Source of the DNA: Geoanaerobacter pelophilus
GTDB taxonomy: Bacteria > Desulfobacterota > Desulfuromonadia > Geobacterales > DSM-12255
Direction of reading: 5' to 3'
Assembly: GCF_018476885.1 (NCBI RefSeq)
Contig: NZ_JAHCVJ010000001.1
Location: forward strand, 62,001-126,000
Length of the DNA: 64,000 nt
Made by a program: the position numbers and the translations under genes. Of the stretch, positions 18,605 through 28,188 are shown in pieces (the first letter of the stretch is position 1; each line of letters opens with the position of its first letter). The notes under the pieces were generated by a model, which saw only the letters and a list, made by a program, of their open reading frames with translations, had not been told where the DNA came from and made no database searches.

Positions 18605-19318
18605 ATGCACAATACAAAAAATCTATTTGACCCATCTGAAGGTTCTTTTCCCAGAATCGCACCATTCGCTCTATTCATGGCATTTATAGCCATCCAGGAA
18701 GGAATGCGATACATTGGCAAACATGGTATTCTTGCAATACCTGAGGACCTCTTTCTCTACTTATATCCTGTAAAAACAGTTTCTGTTGGATTGCTACTGT
18801 TCTGTTACAGGAAGAGCTATACTGAAATCACGCGCAATTGCCTCACAAATATAGGAAATATCTTTACAAGTGTATTTACAGGCATCATTGTCTTGGTTCT
18901 ATGGATTAACATGGATTGGTCATGGGCGACTGTTGGCACGTCCAGCGGGTTTAACCCATCACTATTATCGGACAACGTTACACGTTACACCCTCATTTTT
19001 TCCCGTATTTTAGGTGCTGCTGTTGTAGTACCCATAATGGAAGAGATATTCTGGCGCTCATGGCTCCTCAGATACATTATATCTTCGGATTTCCAGTCAG
19101 TTGAAATTGGGAAGTTTACTTTGCCATCATTTCTTATCGGCACTATAATGTTTGGACTGGAACACAATCTCTGGCTAGCCGGTATTATGGCAGGTGCGAT
19201 CTACACTTTACTTCTTTATCGCACAAAGAGCATCACACTCTGTATAGTTGCACATGGTTTAACCAATTTTCTTCTTGGCATCTATGTTCTTCAAACAGCA
19301 AGATGGGAGTTCTGGTGA
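18605..19318 (+). CDS. CPBP/CAAX-type intramembrane protease, exosortase-locus type
   Basis: A 237-residue membrane protein with about six to seven hydrophobic segments. The three motifs of the CPBP (Abi/CAAX Rce1-like) glutamic protease family are present: EEIFWRSWLLR with E146/E147 and R151, GLEHN with H187, and VAHGLTN with H217 and N221. A CAAX-like protein of this kind is a regular companion of exosortase-A loci. It is divergent from prsT; the 165-bp AT-rich space between them should carry both promoters, but no clear sigma-70 or sigma-54 site could be picked out. Substrate unknown. Confidence 0.82.
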   Translation: MHNTKNLFDPSEGSFPRIAPFALFMAFIAIQEGMRYIGKHGILAIPEDLFLYLYPVKTVSVGLLLFCYRKSYTEITRNCLTNIGNIFTSVFTGIIVLVLWINMDWSWATVGTSSGFNPSLLSDNVTRYTLIFSRILGAAVVVPIMEEIFWRSWLLRYIISSDFQSVEIGKFTLPSFLIGTIMFGLEHNLWLAGIMAGAIYTLLLYRTKSITLCIVAHGLTNFLLGIYVLQTARWEFW

Positions 19319-19401
19319 TACCCCAGTAAGTTTGCAAGATTACCATCAATATTGAGGTTTAAGATTAGAGAGAAAGTGATTTAAATTTATCTCATAATAA
19401 T

Positions 19402-19438
19402 ATTGAGAAGGGCCATCCAATGGATGGCCCTTCTCAAT
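19402..19438. terminator. Perfect 17-bp hairpin between convergent genes
   Basis: Arms at 19402-19418 and 19422-19438 are exact inverted copies around a three-base AAT loop. It sits between the protease gene (plus) and the lipoprotein gene (minus), so it probably ends transcription from both sides. The T-tract is weak on both strands, so it may act mainly as an RNA-stabilising or Rho-assisted end. Confidence 0.65.
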
Positions 19439-19464
19439 TGTGCCTATTTGCAAAGATCTTAATC

Positions 19465-20550
19465 CTATTGATACTGAATATAAACCGGCTTGGGATTCAG
19501 TTTAAGCAGGTCCTGCGGGGTCATTAGTTGATCGCCCTTTTTGGTGTCGTTATGGTAGAAAAGTTTAAATCCTGTGTACTGTACCGGCTCACTGACAATG
19601 TAGTCCTTGTATGAGTCACGCTTGAGCCAGGGCGCGCCCCAGCCGTCCATATGCATGACCATCTGAACTTCAGGGCGTAACACAATTTTCCGTGAGTTTG
19701 TCACCCCGTTGCGAGTAAAGCGGTGAACAGTGAACACCTTCGGGGGTAGATTATATTTTTTCACCAGATCCCGGAGATAACCTGAAGCATAGTTGATATC
19801 CGCTGCGTCGTAGGTGCCAATTTTTGTACCGGGTTTTTTCCTGCTGGCAATCAGATTGAACTCGGGGTCAATCCCCAAATGGACATCAGGATTTTTCAGA
19901 ATCCACTCAAAACGGGGCAGTATCGTCCTGATGTCATCGTGGCCGGTCTGAATATCGATAAACATTATAGCCCCAGCCTGTTTAGCCCAGCCATAAACAT
20001 CTTCGATTATCTTGTCTGGCATAATCATCCGATATTTGCCGGCTTTACCAGGTTCCCCCTGGGCAACTACGGCGATAAGATGAAGGGCTGGTTGCACAGG
20101 CATGGAAGGATCGGCTTTTTCCCATTTAGCAACCTCCATCCTCAAGCGGCGGATCATTTCATCCTTTGGATACTCACCAAGAGCACCCATTTTTTTCGAT
20201 AAAGGATTGCCATAGTAAGCAACAATTCGTTTCTGTGGAAGAATCGACCCTGGCAACGAGCTGGGGCAATTAACCGGCCAGCCACATTTCTTTGCATAAT
20301 CAGGGTCTTCGCCAGCATTGTACTTTATCTTGACTGCTGGAGCAGCCGCAGAAACCGTTTTACCCGATGCAGTTGTAACTGAGGCAAATGCCGTTAGCGG
20401 CTGCTTGGCTGAAGATCGAGAGATAAAGGCAGAGCTTCTGGCAGGATATGCTTTATCTGTATTGCTGGACCCAGATTTCTCAGAACTATTCCCTTTGTTA
20501 CAGCCGGCGATAACACACGACATCATCAACAGAAAAATGATTTTTTTCAT
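19465..20550 (-). CDS. Lipoprotein of unknown function, possible TIM-barrel domain
   Basis: The protein has a lipoprotein signal (MKKIIFLLMMSCVIAGC) and a low-complexity Ser/Lys linker to about residue 80. A well-structured domain follows with alternating strand-helix units: RIVAYYGNPLS, ALHLIAVVAQGEPG, AGAIMFIDIQTG, VHLGIDPEF, KVFTVHRF. These D/E-tipped strands (IDIQTGHDD, GIDPEFNL) resemble a beta/alpha barrel of the glycosidase or hydrolase kind, but I do not recognise the family and no catalytic pair is proven. The frame is open to 20565; the ATG at 20550 has GGAG just upstream and gives a better signal peptide. It should sit on the periplasmic face of a membrane. Confidence 0.65.
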   Translation of the reverse strand: MKKIIFLLMMSCVIAGCNKGNSSEKSGSSNTDKAYPARSSAFISRSSAKQPLTAFASVTTASGKTVSAAAPAVKIKYNAGEDPDYAKKCGWPVNCPSSLPGSILPQKRIVAYYGNPLSKKMGALGEYPKDEMIRRLRMEVAKWEKADPSMPVQPALHLIAVVAQGEPGKAGKYRMIMPDKIIEDVYGWAKQAGAIMFIDIQTGHDDIRTILPRFEWILKNPDVHLGIDPEFNLIASRKKPGTKIGTYDAADINYASGYLRDLVKKYNLPPKVFTVHRFTRNGVTNSRKIVLRPEVQMVMHMDGWGAPWLKRDSYKDYIVSEPVQYTGFKLFYHNDTKKGDQLMTPQDLLKLNPKPVYIQYQ

Positions 20551-20599
20551 AAGCTCCATCATCAATAAAACTAGTAAATTATTTTAAACAGGAAATGTT

Positions 20600-20633
20600 C
20601 AAGGACTTAGGAAAAACCTAAGCCCTTGTTTTT
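20600..20633. terminator. Hairpin downstream of the sulfhydrylase gene
   Basis: A stem of 12 positions with one mismatch (20600-20611 with 20617-20628, AAAAA loop) is followed on the plus strand by a T-run (20629-20633). On the minus strand, where it would end metY transcripts, the stem is the same but the T-run is missing. Termination for metY is likely but not certain. Confidence 0.5.
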
Positions 20634-20747
20634 ATTGTAGCGGGGGATTTGATACGAATTTACATCAAGCATCCCGACAGCACGAGCAGAATATTGCAGA
20701 ATCCATTTTAAGTCAAGCAAACCAATCGTTTTGATTCACAATTGTAG

Positions 20748-22055
<1,308 letters not shown>

Positions 22056-22076
22056 TTAGTATGGTATATGTCTCTT

Positions 22077-22103
22077 TCTATAATGTTTATAACGAATTGT
22101 CAA
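22077..22103 (-). promoter_or_regulatory. Candidate promoter for metY
   Basis: On the minus strand TTGACA (22103-22098) is followed after 15 bases by TATAGA (22082-22077). The spacing is two bases short of ideal, so this is a moderate candidate. Confidence 0.35.
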
Positions 22104-22148
22104 TTTCATTAATGCGCAGGTATCCTCCAAACAAGAATGCCTTTAACA

Positions 22149-24611
22149 TCACATAATCTTAATTGCCTTTCTTGAAATCTCAACTATTTCATGGGGACTT
22201 TCCAGGCCGAACCTGAGAGGTTTTCCAAACACAACAGTCACTATACCTCGTTTCGGCCACCCGGCACCTCTCGGGAAGACCCTTTCAAGTCCCTTGATTT
22301 TTATCGGCACGACAGGGATGTCCAACTCCTTTACCATGATTCCCAAACCTTCCTTAAAAGTAAGCATTTCACCAGTAGCAGAGCGTTCCCCCTCCGGGAA
22401 AACCAGGATGTTGCGGCCTCGGTCAACCAGCCCCCCCATATGAACTAAAGAACTACGGAAACCGTATGATTGTGGCAGGGGAAAGAGGTTGAGTGCCACA
22501 GAGCCATAGTCGTAGGTAAAGCGCTTCCACATTTTCTGAAAAACATTGCGAAAATTCTTGAAAAAAAACTCGGCCCAGACTGCTGTTGCCGTATTGTAAC
22601 GCCAAGCTTTTGGCAGCGCCCTCATGATGGTCGGCTGATCCAGGTAGCTCACGTGATTGGCAATAAAAAGCACCGGAGGCTTCACTCCAGAAAGATGTTC
22701 AATTCCACTTACTTTAAGGACTACAAAAGTGTCAAGCAGGGGGAAATGAAGCGTGTAATCACAAACCTCACGCAATACCTGTACTGGTCTGGTGTTCGGC
22801 CAACTGCGAAATTTGTCGGAAGAAAAGCGCTTATCTCTTCGTGAAACGAGCGCTCGTAAATCGGAAATTTTTGTCTGAGGACCGATAAGGGCATCATCAA
22901 GATCAAGCCGAAACTCCTGCTCAAGGACATTAACCAGCTCAAGCTTGCCTAAAGAGGTAAGCCCCAGTGAGGCAACAAGTGATGCATCCTCAGTAATCAG
23001 ATCCGGGCTACTGCCGGTAATTTTGGCAACAATTGCGGTCAAGCGATCTTCACTGTGAAGTGTTGCCGTCTCCATACCTTCCACAAGAAGTTTCTTAACA
23101 AGGTATTTTTGCACCTTCATGGTGGTTGTCTTGGGGAAGTCGGCCTCGGGCCAGAGCGAAAATCCGGTTATTCTTTGAAGGTCGTCAAGCCGAGCATTGG
23201 CTTCCTGGATTATTTCAATCGGCATACGACCGTTGCCATCTGGGATAAGCACAGCGTGGACCTCTTCCCCTTCCCCCTTGTCAAACCCGATTACACAAGC
23301 CTCTCTGACGCCTTGAATCTTGTTGAGCAATTCTTCAATCTCATCAGGATAAACATTTATGCCGGCGCCAGTAACGATCAGTTCCTTACGCCGCCCCCTA
23401 AGATGAATAAAACCATTGGCATCAGACTCTCCCAGATCGCCAGTACGGAACCATCCGCCCGGCATGAATGCCTGGTTGGTGGCTTCCTCGTTTTCGAAGT
23501 ACCCTGGAGAAATGTTCTCCCCGCGGGCCAGCAGTTCCCCCTTTTCAAAGATAACTTCAACACCAGGCAGAGGAAGCCCCACCGATCCCGGAGTCTGCCG
23601 ATCAAACGTATTGGCTGCAAGAACCGGCGAGCACTCGGTAAGCCCGTACCCTTCAACCACACGAAAGCCTAGATCGGCCCAAAATCGAAACAGATCTTGA
23701 GAAAGAGCGGATCCTCCTGAGACAAACAACTGGAAATGAGTTCCGAATTTATTCCTGATTTGAGAATTAATCAGCTTGCGAAATATTGTTGAAAATGGAG
23801 TAGCACCCCGGTAGAGAGGTGCCAACCCTTTTGCTGCCAACTCTCTCTCAATAGAGTTCTTTAAAAGTTGCAACAGTCTTGGCACTACGATAACCGCGTG
23901 GATATCCTCGCTACTAAAAGCCTCCATAAGCGCTGAAGGTTTGATGGTACGAAGATAGACAATTGATGATCCGTGGGATAACGGAATGAAAAGACCTCCC
24001 ATCTGTTCAAACATGTGAGATAGAGGAAGGCACGAGAGAAATTGATACTCTTGACGTACGACCGGGATATGGGAATTGACTTGCCTCAGGTTTGCCATCA
24101 AGTTCCCATGAGTAAGGATCACCCCTTTAGGGGCACCTGTCGTGCCAGAAGTGTAGATCAACTCTGCAATTTCAGGTAGTTCTGCAGCATGAATGGCTTC
24201 GAACGGCAGCTCTTCCGAAAGTATATGCGGCAGGTCTTCAATGAACAAAGAAGGCACGCCGGCAATTGTTTCCCCTTTTGCCTTGCTCTGTATTGCCAAT
24301 CTAGCAGACGTGAGCCGGGCAATTACTTGGGAGCGCTCAAAACCGGCGGCAAAATCGATTGGGACAACAATAACACCCCTAAGGATCGCACCCCAGAATG
24401 CCACTACCCACCAGGGTGAATTCGGTGCCCAGATTATAAGCCGATCGCCAGGGACAACACCTGCGGAAGCCAGCCAGCCGGCCATTCTTCGCGCATTATT
24501 ATGAAGCTCGGCATAGGTCATTACCCTTCGTCTGATGCCAGTCCTGTAAATCAGCGCCGGACGGTCACCCCATGAAGGGAAAGTCCCGAATAGGTCGATC
24601 AAGTTATTCAT
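22149..24611 (-). CDS. Three-domain fusion: AMP-dependent acyl ligase, acyl carrier domain, PlsC acyltransferase
   Basis: The 820-residue protein begins with an AMP-forming ligase domain. It carries the P-loop YTSGTTGAPKG (153-163), GYGLTECSP, GWFRTGDLGE and a C-terminal lid with RRKELIVTGAG. Residues about 525-600 are an acyl-carrier-like domain with LGLTSLGKLEL, whose serine would carry phosphopantetheine. The last 200 residues are a PlsC domain: FIANHVSYLDQPT (H-x4-D) and VFPEGERSATGEM. The reading is that a fatty acid is activated, loaded on the internal carrier and passed to a lysophospholipid or glycerol-phosphate acceptor. E. coli Aas joins similar domains in the opposite order and without a carrier. 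The acceptor is unknown. Confidence 0.88.
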   Translation of the reverse strand: MNNLIDLFGTFPSWGDRPALIYRTGIRRRVMTYAELHNNARRMAGWLASAGVVPGDRLIIWAPNSPWWVVAFWGAILRGVIVVPIDFAAGFERSQVIARLTSARLAIQSKAKGETIAGVPSLFIEDLPHILSEELPFEAIHAAELPEIAELIYTSGTTGAPKGVILTHGNLMANLRQVNSHIPVVRQEYQFLSCLPLSHMFEQMGGLFIPLSHGSSIVYLRTIKPSALMEAFSSEDIHAVIVVPRLLQLLKNSIERELAAKGLAPLYRGATPFSTIFRKLINSQIRNKFGTHFQLFVSGGSALSQDLFRFWADLGFRVVEGYGLTECSPVLAANTFDRQTPGSVGLPLPGVEVIFEKGELLARGENISPGYFENEEATNQAFMPGGWFRTGDLGESDANGFIHLRGRRKELIVTGAGINVYPDEIEELLNKIQGVREACVIGFDKGEGEEVHAVLIPDGNGRMPIEIIQEANARLDDLQRITGFSLWPEADFPKTTTMKVQKYLVKKLLVEGMETATLHSEDRLTAIVAKITGSSPDLITEDASLVASLGLTSLGKLELVNVLEQEFRLDLDDALIGPQTKISDLRALVSRRDKRFSSDKFRSWPNTRPVQVLREVCDYTLHFPLLDTFVVLKVSGIEHLSGVKPPVLFIANHVSYLDQPTIMRALPKAWRYNTATAVWAEFFFKNFRNVFQKMWKRFTYDYGSVALNLFPLPQSYGFRSSLVHMGGLVDRGRNILVFPEGERSATGEMLTFKEGLGIMVKELDIPVVPIKIKGLERVFPRGAGWPKRGIVTVVFGKPLRFGLESPHEIVEISRKAIKIM

Positions 24612-24663
24612 GCATTAGAGTGTATAGTGTGGGGCAGGATACGCAACAACCGAAAGAGGAGAA

Positions 24664-25254
24664 TTACTTGGCGATCACTTTGATGAATTTGGCGAGATAA
24701 TCCACCCCAGACCAGATGGTTATGACAGTGGCAATCCAGAGGTAAAACATCCCAACATTGTGCATATTGACCGTAAGTAGTGGATGATCGATGGAAAAAT
24801 ACGGATGGTAGTCATAGTGGAGCAGGAGACCGATAATCGCTACTATCTGGAAAATTGTCTTATATTTGCCTAGATCACTCGCAGGAATAACGATCCCTTC
24901 AGTAGAAGCGATACCTCTGAGCCCGGTTATTATTATTTCGCGACCAAGTATTACCAGAACCATCCAGGCAGGAACTCTCCCGAAGGGGAGAATCATGATG
25001 AGTGCCGCCATGACAATCAATTTGTCGGCAATCGGGTCGAGAAACTTGCCGAAAACCGTCTCAATCCCCATTCTCCTGGCCAGATAACCATCAAGCCAGT
25101 CAGTTACCGAAGCAGCGGAAAAGAGAGCTGCAGCCCAGAAACCGGCGTCTCTTGTCGGTGAAAGAAGAAGGGTCGCTAAAAGAGGGATGGCCGCAATCCT
25201 GAGCAAGGTAAGGATGTTGGGGATATTCCATATTGGATTGTTAGCCACTGGCAT
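24664..25254 (-). CDS. pgsA: CDP-diacylglycerol--glycerol-3-phosphate 3-phosphatidyltransferase
   Basis: The 196-residue membrane protein carries the full CDP-alcohol phosphatidyltransferase signature: D52, D55, G56, A59, R60, G69, D73 and D77 in the D-G-x2-A-R-x8-G-x3-D-x3-D pattern. It has about five membrane segments. It makes phosphatidylglycerol phosphate, the committed step toward PG and cardiolipin. PNILTLLRI near the N-terminus is typical of PgsA rather than PssA. It lies just downstream of the transglycosylase gene (7 bp apart) and probably shares its transcript; the fusion ligase downstream may extend the lipid theme. Confidence 0.93.
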   Translation of the reverse strand: MPVANNPIWNIPNILTLLRIAAIPLLATLLLSPTRDAGFWAAALFSAASVTDWLDGYLARRMGIETVFGKFLDPIADKLIVMAALIMILPFGRVPAWMVLVILGREIIITGLRGIASTEGIVIPASDLGKYKTIFQIVAIIGLLLHYDYHPYFSIDHPLLTVNMHNVGMFYLWIATVITIWSGVDYLAKFIKVIAK

Positions 25255-25261
25255 TGAAAAA

Positions 25262-25864
25262 TCAGTTCCCTTTGTAAGTGTTTTTATAACTCATTACTTT
25301 TTCGACGTAATTACGTGTTTCTATATATGGTGGAATCCCGTTATGCTGGGCAACCTTGGATAATCCGGCATTATAAGCTGCTAAAGCAAGGGTTTCATCA
25401 CCCTTGCAGGTGTCCAGCAAAAACCGGAGATATTTAACTCCGCCGCGAATGTTCTGGGCCGGGTCAAAGGTGTCCGCGACCTTCAGGTGTTCAGCTGTCT
25501 TGGGCATTAGTTGCATCAGGCCACGCGCGCCCTTGCGGGAAACCGCATTGGGATTGTATCCAGACTCGGCATGTATCACCGCTTTTACCAGCGCCCTGTC
25601 AACACCGTACTGCTGAGAATACTTATTGATCAAGGTTTCGTATTCTGCAGGATTGCCCATGAGTCGAAAAGAAGTGCGAAGCCTCAGATCCTTTTTGATA
25701 TCGCGCATGAAGATCTTGAACCGACCATCCGTGGGAGAATCGGTAAAGTGTACAACTCCTTCACTATCCTCGTACTTATAGATGTCGGCACAGACGGGTA
25801 CCACCTGCAGTATGCATAAAAAAAACGCGATGAGAGCAAACATTTGGATAAAGATTGAGTTCAT
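25262..25864 (-). CDS. Lytic transglycosylase with N-terminal DUF4124 domain
   Basis: The 200-residue protein has a signal peptide (about 1-26) and a short DUF4124 module (DIYKYEDSEGVVHFTDSP). The SLT domain follows, with catalytic E100 in VIHAESGYNPNAVS, then GARGLMQLMPKTA and AAYNAG. It cleaves the glycan strands of peptidoglycan to 1,6-anhydro ends in the periplasm. The frame is open to a TTG at 25879, but the ATG at 25864 has GGGAG five bases upstream and is preferred. It is divergent from nadB. Confidence 0.9.
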   Translation of the reverse strand: MNSIFIQMFALIAFFLCILQVVPVCADIYKYEDSEGVVHFTDSPTDGRFKIFMRDIKKDLRLRTSFRLMGNPAEYETLINKYSQQYGVDRALVKAVIHAESGYNPNAVSRKGARGLMQLMPKTAEHLKVADTFDPAQNIRGGVKYLRFLLDTCKGDETLALAAYNAGLSKVAQHNGIPPYIETRNYVEKVMSYKNTYKGN

Positions 25865-25976
25865 GAGTACTCCCGGCAAGAACCGCCAACACAGACCGGT
25901 TTGGCAATACTATCTTCTAACAGACCTTATTTCAAGCATTTATTAGAAATTCTATAACTATTCCAGCCACAATCCC

Positions 25977-26005
25977 TTGACAACTGCGCATCGGAGGTAA
26001 ATAAT
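25977..26005 (+). promoter_or_regulatory. Candidate sigma-70 promoter for nadB
   Basis: TTGACA (25977-25982), a 17-base spacer and AATAAT (26000-26005) lie 45 bases before the nadB ATG. The -35 is perfect and the -10 differs from consensus at its first base. Confidence 0.6.
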
Positions 26006-26013
26006 CGCCTCCG
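25992..26013 (+). promoter_or_regulatory. Inverted repeat over the nadB -10 element (operator candidate)
   Basis: CGGAGG (25992-25997) and CCTCCG (26008-26013) form a six-base dyad with ten bases between, enclosing the proposed -10. A repressor bound here would block the promoter; the regulator is not known. Confidence 0.35.
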
Positions 26014-26050
26014 GCATTAACAAGTATCTTATCGGCAGTATGGGGGAAAC

Positions 26051-27646
26051 ATGAAACTTCAAAGTGATTTCCTGGTCATCGGCAGCGGCATAGCCGGTCT
26101 CTCATTTGCACTGAAGGCGGCCAAACACGGCAGCGTTGTCATTGTGACCAAGCGTGAAGTAACCGAGTCAGCTACCAATTACGCGCAGGGTGGGATTGCC
26201 TCGGTTTTTTCTCAAGAAGACACCTTTTCAGCACATATTGACGATACACTGGTTGCAGGGGCCGGTATTTGCCACGAAGACGTCGTCAAACTTGTTGTTG
26301 AGGAAGGCCCACAAGTAATTCGTGAACTTATCAACTGGGGAGTTAATTTTACCACAAGTGGCGACACCTACGATCTGACTCGTGAAGGTGGACACAGTCA
26401 ACGGCGCATTCTACACGCCGAAGATGTTACCGGCCGAGAAATTGAACGGGCCCTTGTAGCGGCAGCACGGCAAAACCCAAACATAAAGATTCTTGAGAAT
26501 CATACTGCTGTTGACCTAATTACAGAATCAAAGATCACGCACAAGCGGATCAAGCCGAACCGCTGCCTCGGAGCTTACGTCCTCGACAATGAATCCGGAG
26601 TGGTCAAGACCTTCTCCGCGAAGATTACCCTGCTAGCTTCAGGAGGAGCGGGAAAGGTTTATCTGTATACCTGCAACCCGGATGTGGCAACAGGAGACGG
26701 GGTTGCCATGGCATACCGAGCCGGAGCAACCATCGCTAACATGGAGTTCATGCAGTTTCACCCAACAACCCTTTATCATCCACATGCTAAATCCTTTCTG
26801 ATTTCTGAGGCCGTTCGTGGGGAGGGCGCGATACTCCGCAGACGAGATGGCACTGCCTTCATGGAAAAATATCATCACCTTAAAGATTTGGCACCGCGTG
26901 ATATTGTGGCCCGTGCAATCGACAACGAGATGAAGGTACATGGTGATGACTGCGTCTACCTTGATATCACCCATAAAGAGCCGGAATATGTTAGATCTCG
27001 TTTCCCCAACATCTATCAGACCTGCCTCGAGTACGGCCTGGACATGACCCAGTCTCCGCTGCCAGTGGTTCCGGCAGCTCATTACCTTTGCGGCGGCGTG
27101 GCAGTGAACGGAGATGCTGAGAGTGATATCAAACACTTATATGCAATTGGTGAAGTCGCTTTTACCGGACTGCACGGAGCCAACCGCCTTGCCAGCAACT
27201 CTCTGCTGGAGGCCGCAGTCTATGCCGGAAGGGCCTACCAGCATTCAAGCTCAATCCTCCAGGAGATCTGTCACTCGGATCTCGTAGTCCCTGAATGGGA
27301 CAGCGGTACAGCCACTGACAGCGACGAAATGGTGGTTGTCTCGCAAAACTGGGACGAAATCCGGCGCTGCATGTGGAACTATGTGGGCATAGTTCGCTCC
27401 AATAAACGCCTGGAACGCGCCCTTAACAGGATCAGGTTAATTCAAGAGGAGATTGATGATTACTATTGGGATTTCAAGATTACCTCAGACCTGATTGAAC
27501 TGAGAAACATAGCCACAGTAGGCGAGCTTATTATCCTTTGCGCTCAGCAGAGGAAAGAATCGCGTGGCCTTCACTGCACCATTGACTATCCTGAGCGTGA
27601 TGATATCCACTGGATGAAAGACACCTTTGTCAGGAAGCAGTTCTGA
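26051..27646 (+). CDS. nadB: L-aspartate oxidase
   Basis: The 531-residue flavoprotein has the FAD dinucleotide-binding motif [12 protein letters not shown] (G11, G13, G16). [15 protein letters not shown] and [16 protein letters not shown] follow, with the catalytic-region arginine in [11 protein letters not shown] and the C-terminal [21 protein letters not shown] of NadB. It oxidises L-aspartate to iminoaspartate, the first step of de novo NAD synthesis; oxygen-independent re-oxidation by fumarate is usual in anaerobes. A GGGGG ribosome site lies three to four bases before the ATG. nadA and nadC are not in the window. Confidence 0.95.
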   Translation: MKLQSDFLVIGSGIAGLSFALKAAKHGSVVIVTKREVTESATNYAQGGIASVFSQEDTFSAHIDDTLVAGAGICHEDVVKLVVEEGPQVIRELINWGVNFTTSGDTYDLTREGGHSQRRILHAEDVTGREIERALVAAARQNPNIKILENHTAVDLITESKITHKRIKPNRCLGAYVLDNESGVVKTFSAKITLLASGGAGKVYLYTCNPDVATGDGVAMAYRAGATIANMEFMQFHPTTLYHPHAKSFLISEAVRGEGAILRRRDGTAFMEKYHHLKDLAPRDIVARAIDNEMKVHGDDCVYLDITHKEPEYVRSRFPNIYQTCLEYGLDMTQSPLPVVPAAHYLCGGVAVNGDAESDIKHLYAIGEVAFTGLHGANRLASNSLLEAAVYAGRAYQHSSSILQEICHSDLVVPEWDSGTATDSDEMVVVSQNWDEIRRCMWNYVGIVRSNKRLERALNRIRLIQEEIDDYYWDFKITSDLIELRNIATVGELIILCAQQRKESRGLHCTIDYPERDDIHWMKDTFVRKQF

Positions 27647-27692
27647 TGAAGTTACCCCATTACATTAGATTATAAGACTCACAGGAATTTAC

Positions 27693-27989
27693 ATGACCAT
27701 TGACGACATAAGAAAACGAATCGACCTTATGGATGACGTACTGCTCCGGATTTTCAACGAGAGAGCTCGTCTTGCACTACAAATCGGCCATATCAAGAAG
27801 GGCCTAGATCTACCGGTCTACGATCCTTCGCGGGAAAAAAGGATTTTCACCCGGATGAAAGGAGAGAATCCAGGACCGCTTGACGACGGTGCCATAGTCA
27901 GGCTGTTTGAACGTGTTGTTGATGAATCGAGAAGACTTGAAAGGATCATGTCACAGGCTGAGGGGAATGAAGATGTTAATAATTACTAA
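27693..27989 (+). CDS. aroQ: Chorismate mutase, AroQ type, monofunctional
   Basis: The 98-residue all-helical protein matches the AroQ fold: IRKRIDLMDDVLLRIFNERA in helix 1 with R9 and R26, IGHIKK with K35, and PVYDPSREKRI with R47 and E48. These are the positions that hold the chorismate carboxylates and transition state in the family. It converts chorismate to prephenate for phenylalanine and tyrosine. It is not fused to prephenate dehydratase or dehydrogenase. It is immediately followed by a tiny gene for the DAHP-synthase regulatory fold, with a 17-bp overlap, suggesting coupled function. Confidence 0.88.
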   Translation: MTIDDIRKRIDLMDDVLLRIFNERARLALQIGHIKKGLDLPVYDPSREKRIFTRMKGENPGPLDDGAIVRLFERVVDESRRLERIMSQAEGNEDVNNY

Positions 27990-28188
27990 AATAAACGCGC
28001 CCGAAGAATCACTTGACGAAATAAAGGAATTCCTGATCAACAAGGGATTTGACATACACCAGTCAACTGGTGCCAATAGAACTATCATTGGAGTCATTGG
28101 CGATACGGAATCACTCGATGAGCACCTGATTGAAACCATGCCCGGTGTCAGCCAGGTGGTAAGAATCAAGAAAGACCCTGCTGAATGA
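27973..28188 (+). CDS. Free-standing ferredoxin-like regulatory domain of DAHP synthase
   Basis: A 71-residue protein beginning MLIITKINAPEESLDEIKEF and containing RTIIGVIGDTESLDEH, then a PGVSQVVRI ending. This is the pattern of the ferredoxin-like N-terminal domain of type I-beta DAHP synthases, which senses aromatic amino acids. The catalytic barrel that normally follows is absent: the frame stops at 28188 and the next gene is lgt. The chosen ATG at 27973 has AGGGG seven bases upstream; an ATG at 27967 is also possible. The longer frame back to 27907 lies inside aroQ. Likely a regulator of chorismate mutase or of a separate DAHP synthase, which is inference. Confidence 0.75.
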   Translation: MLIITKINAPEESLDEIKEFLINKGFDIHQSTGANRTIIGVIGDTESLDEHLIETMPGVSQVVRIKKDPAE

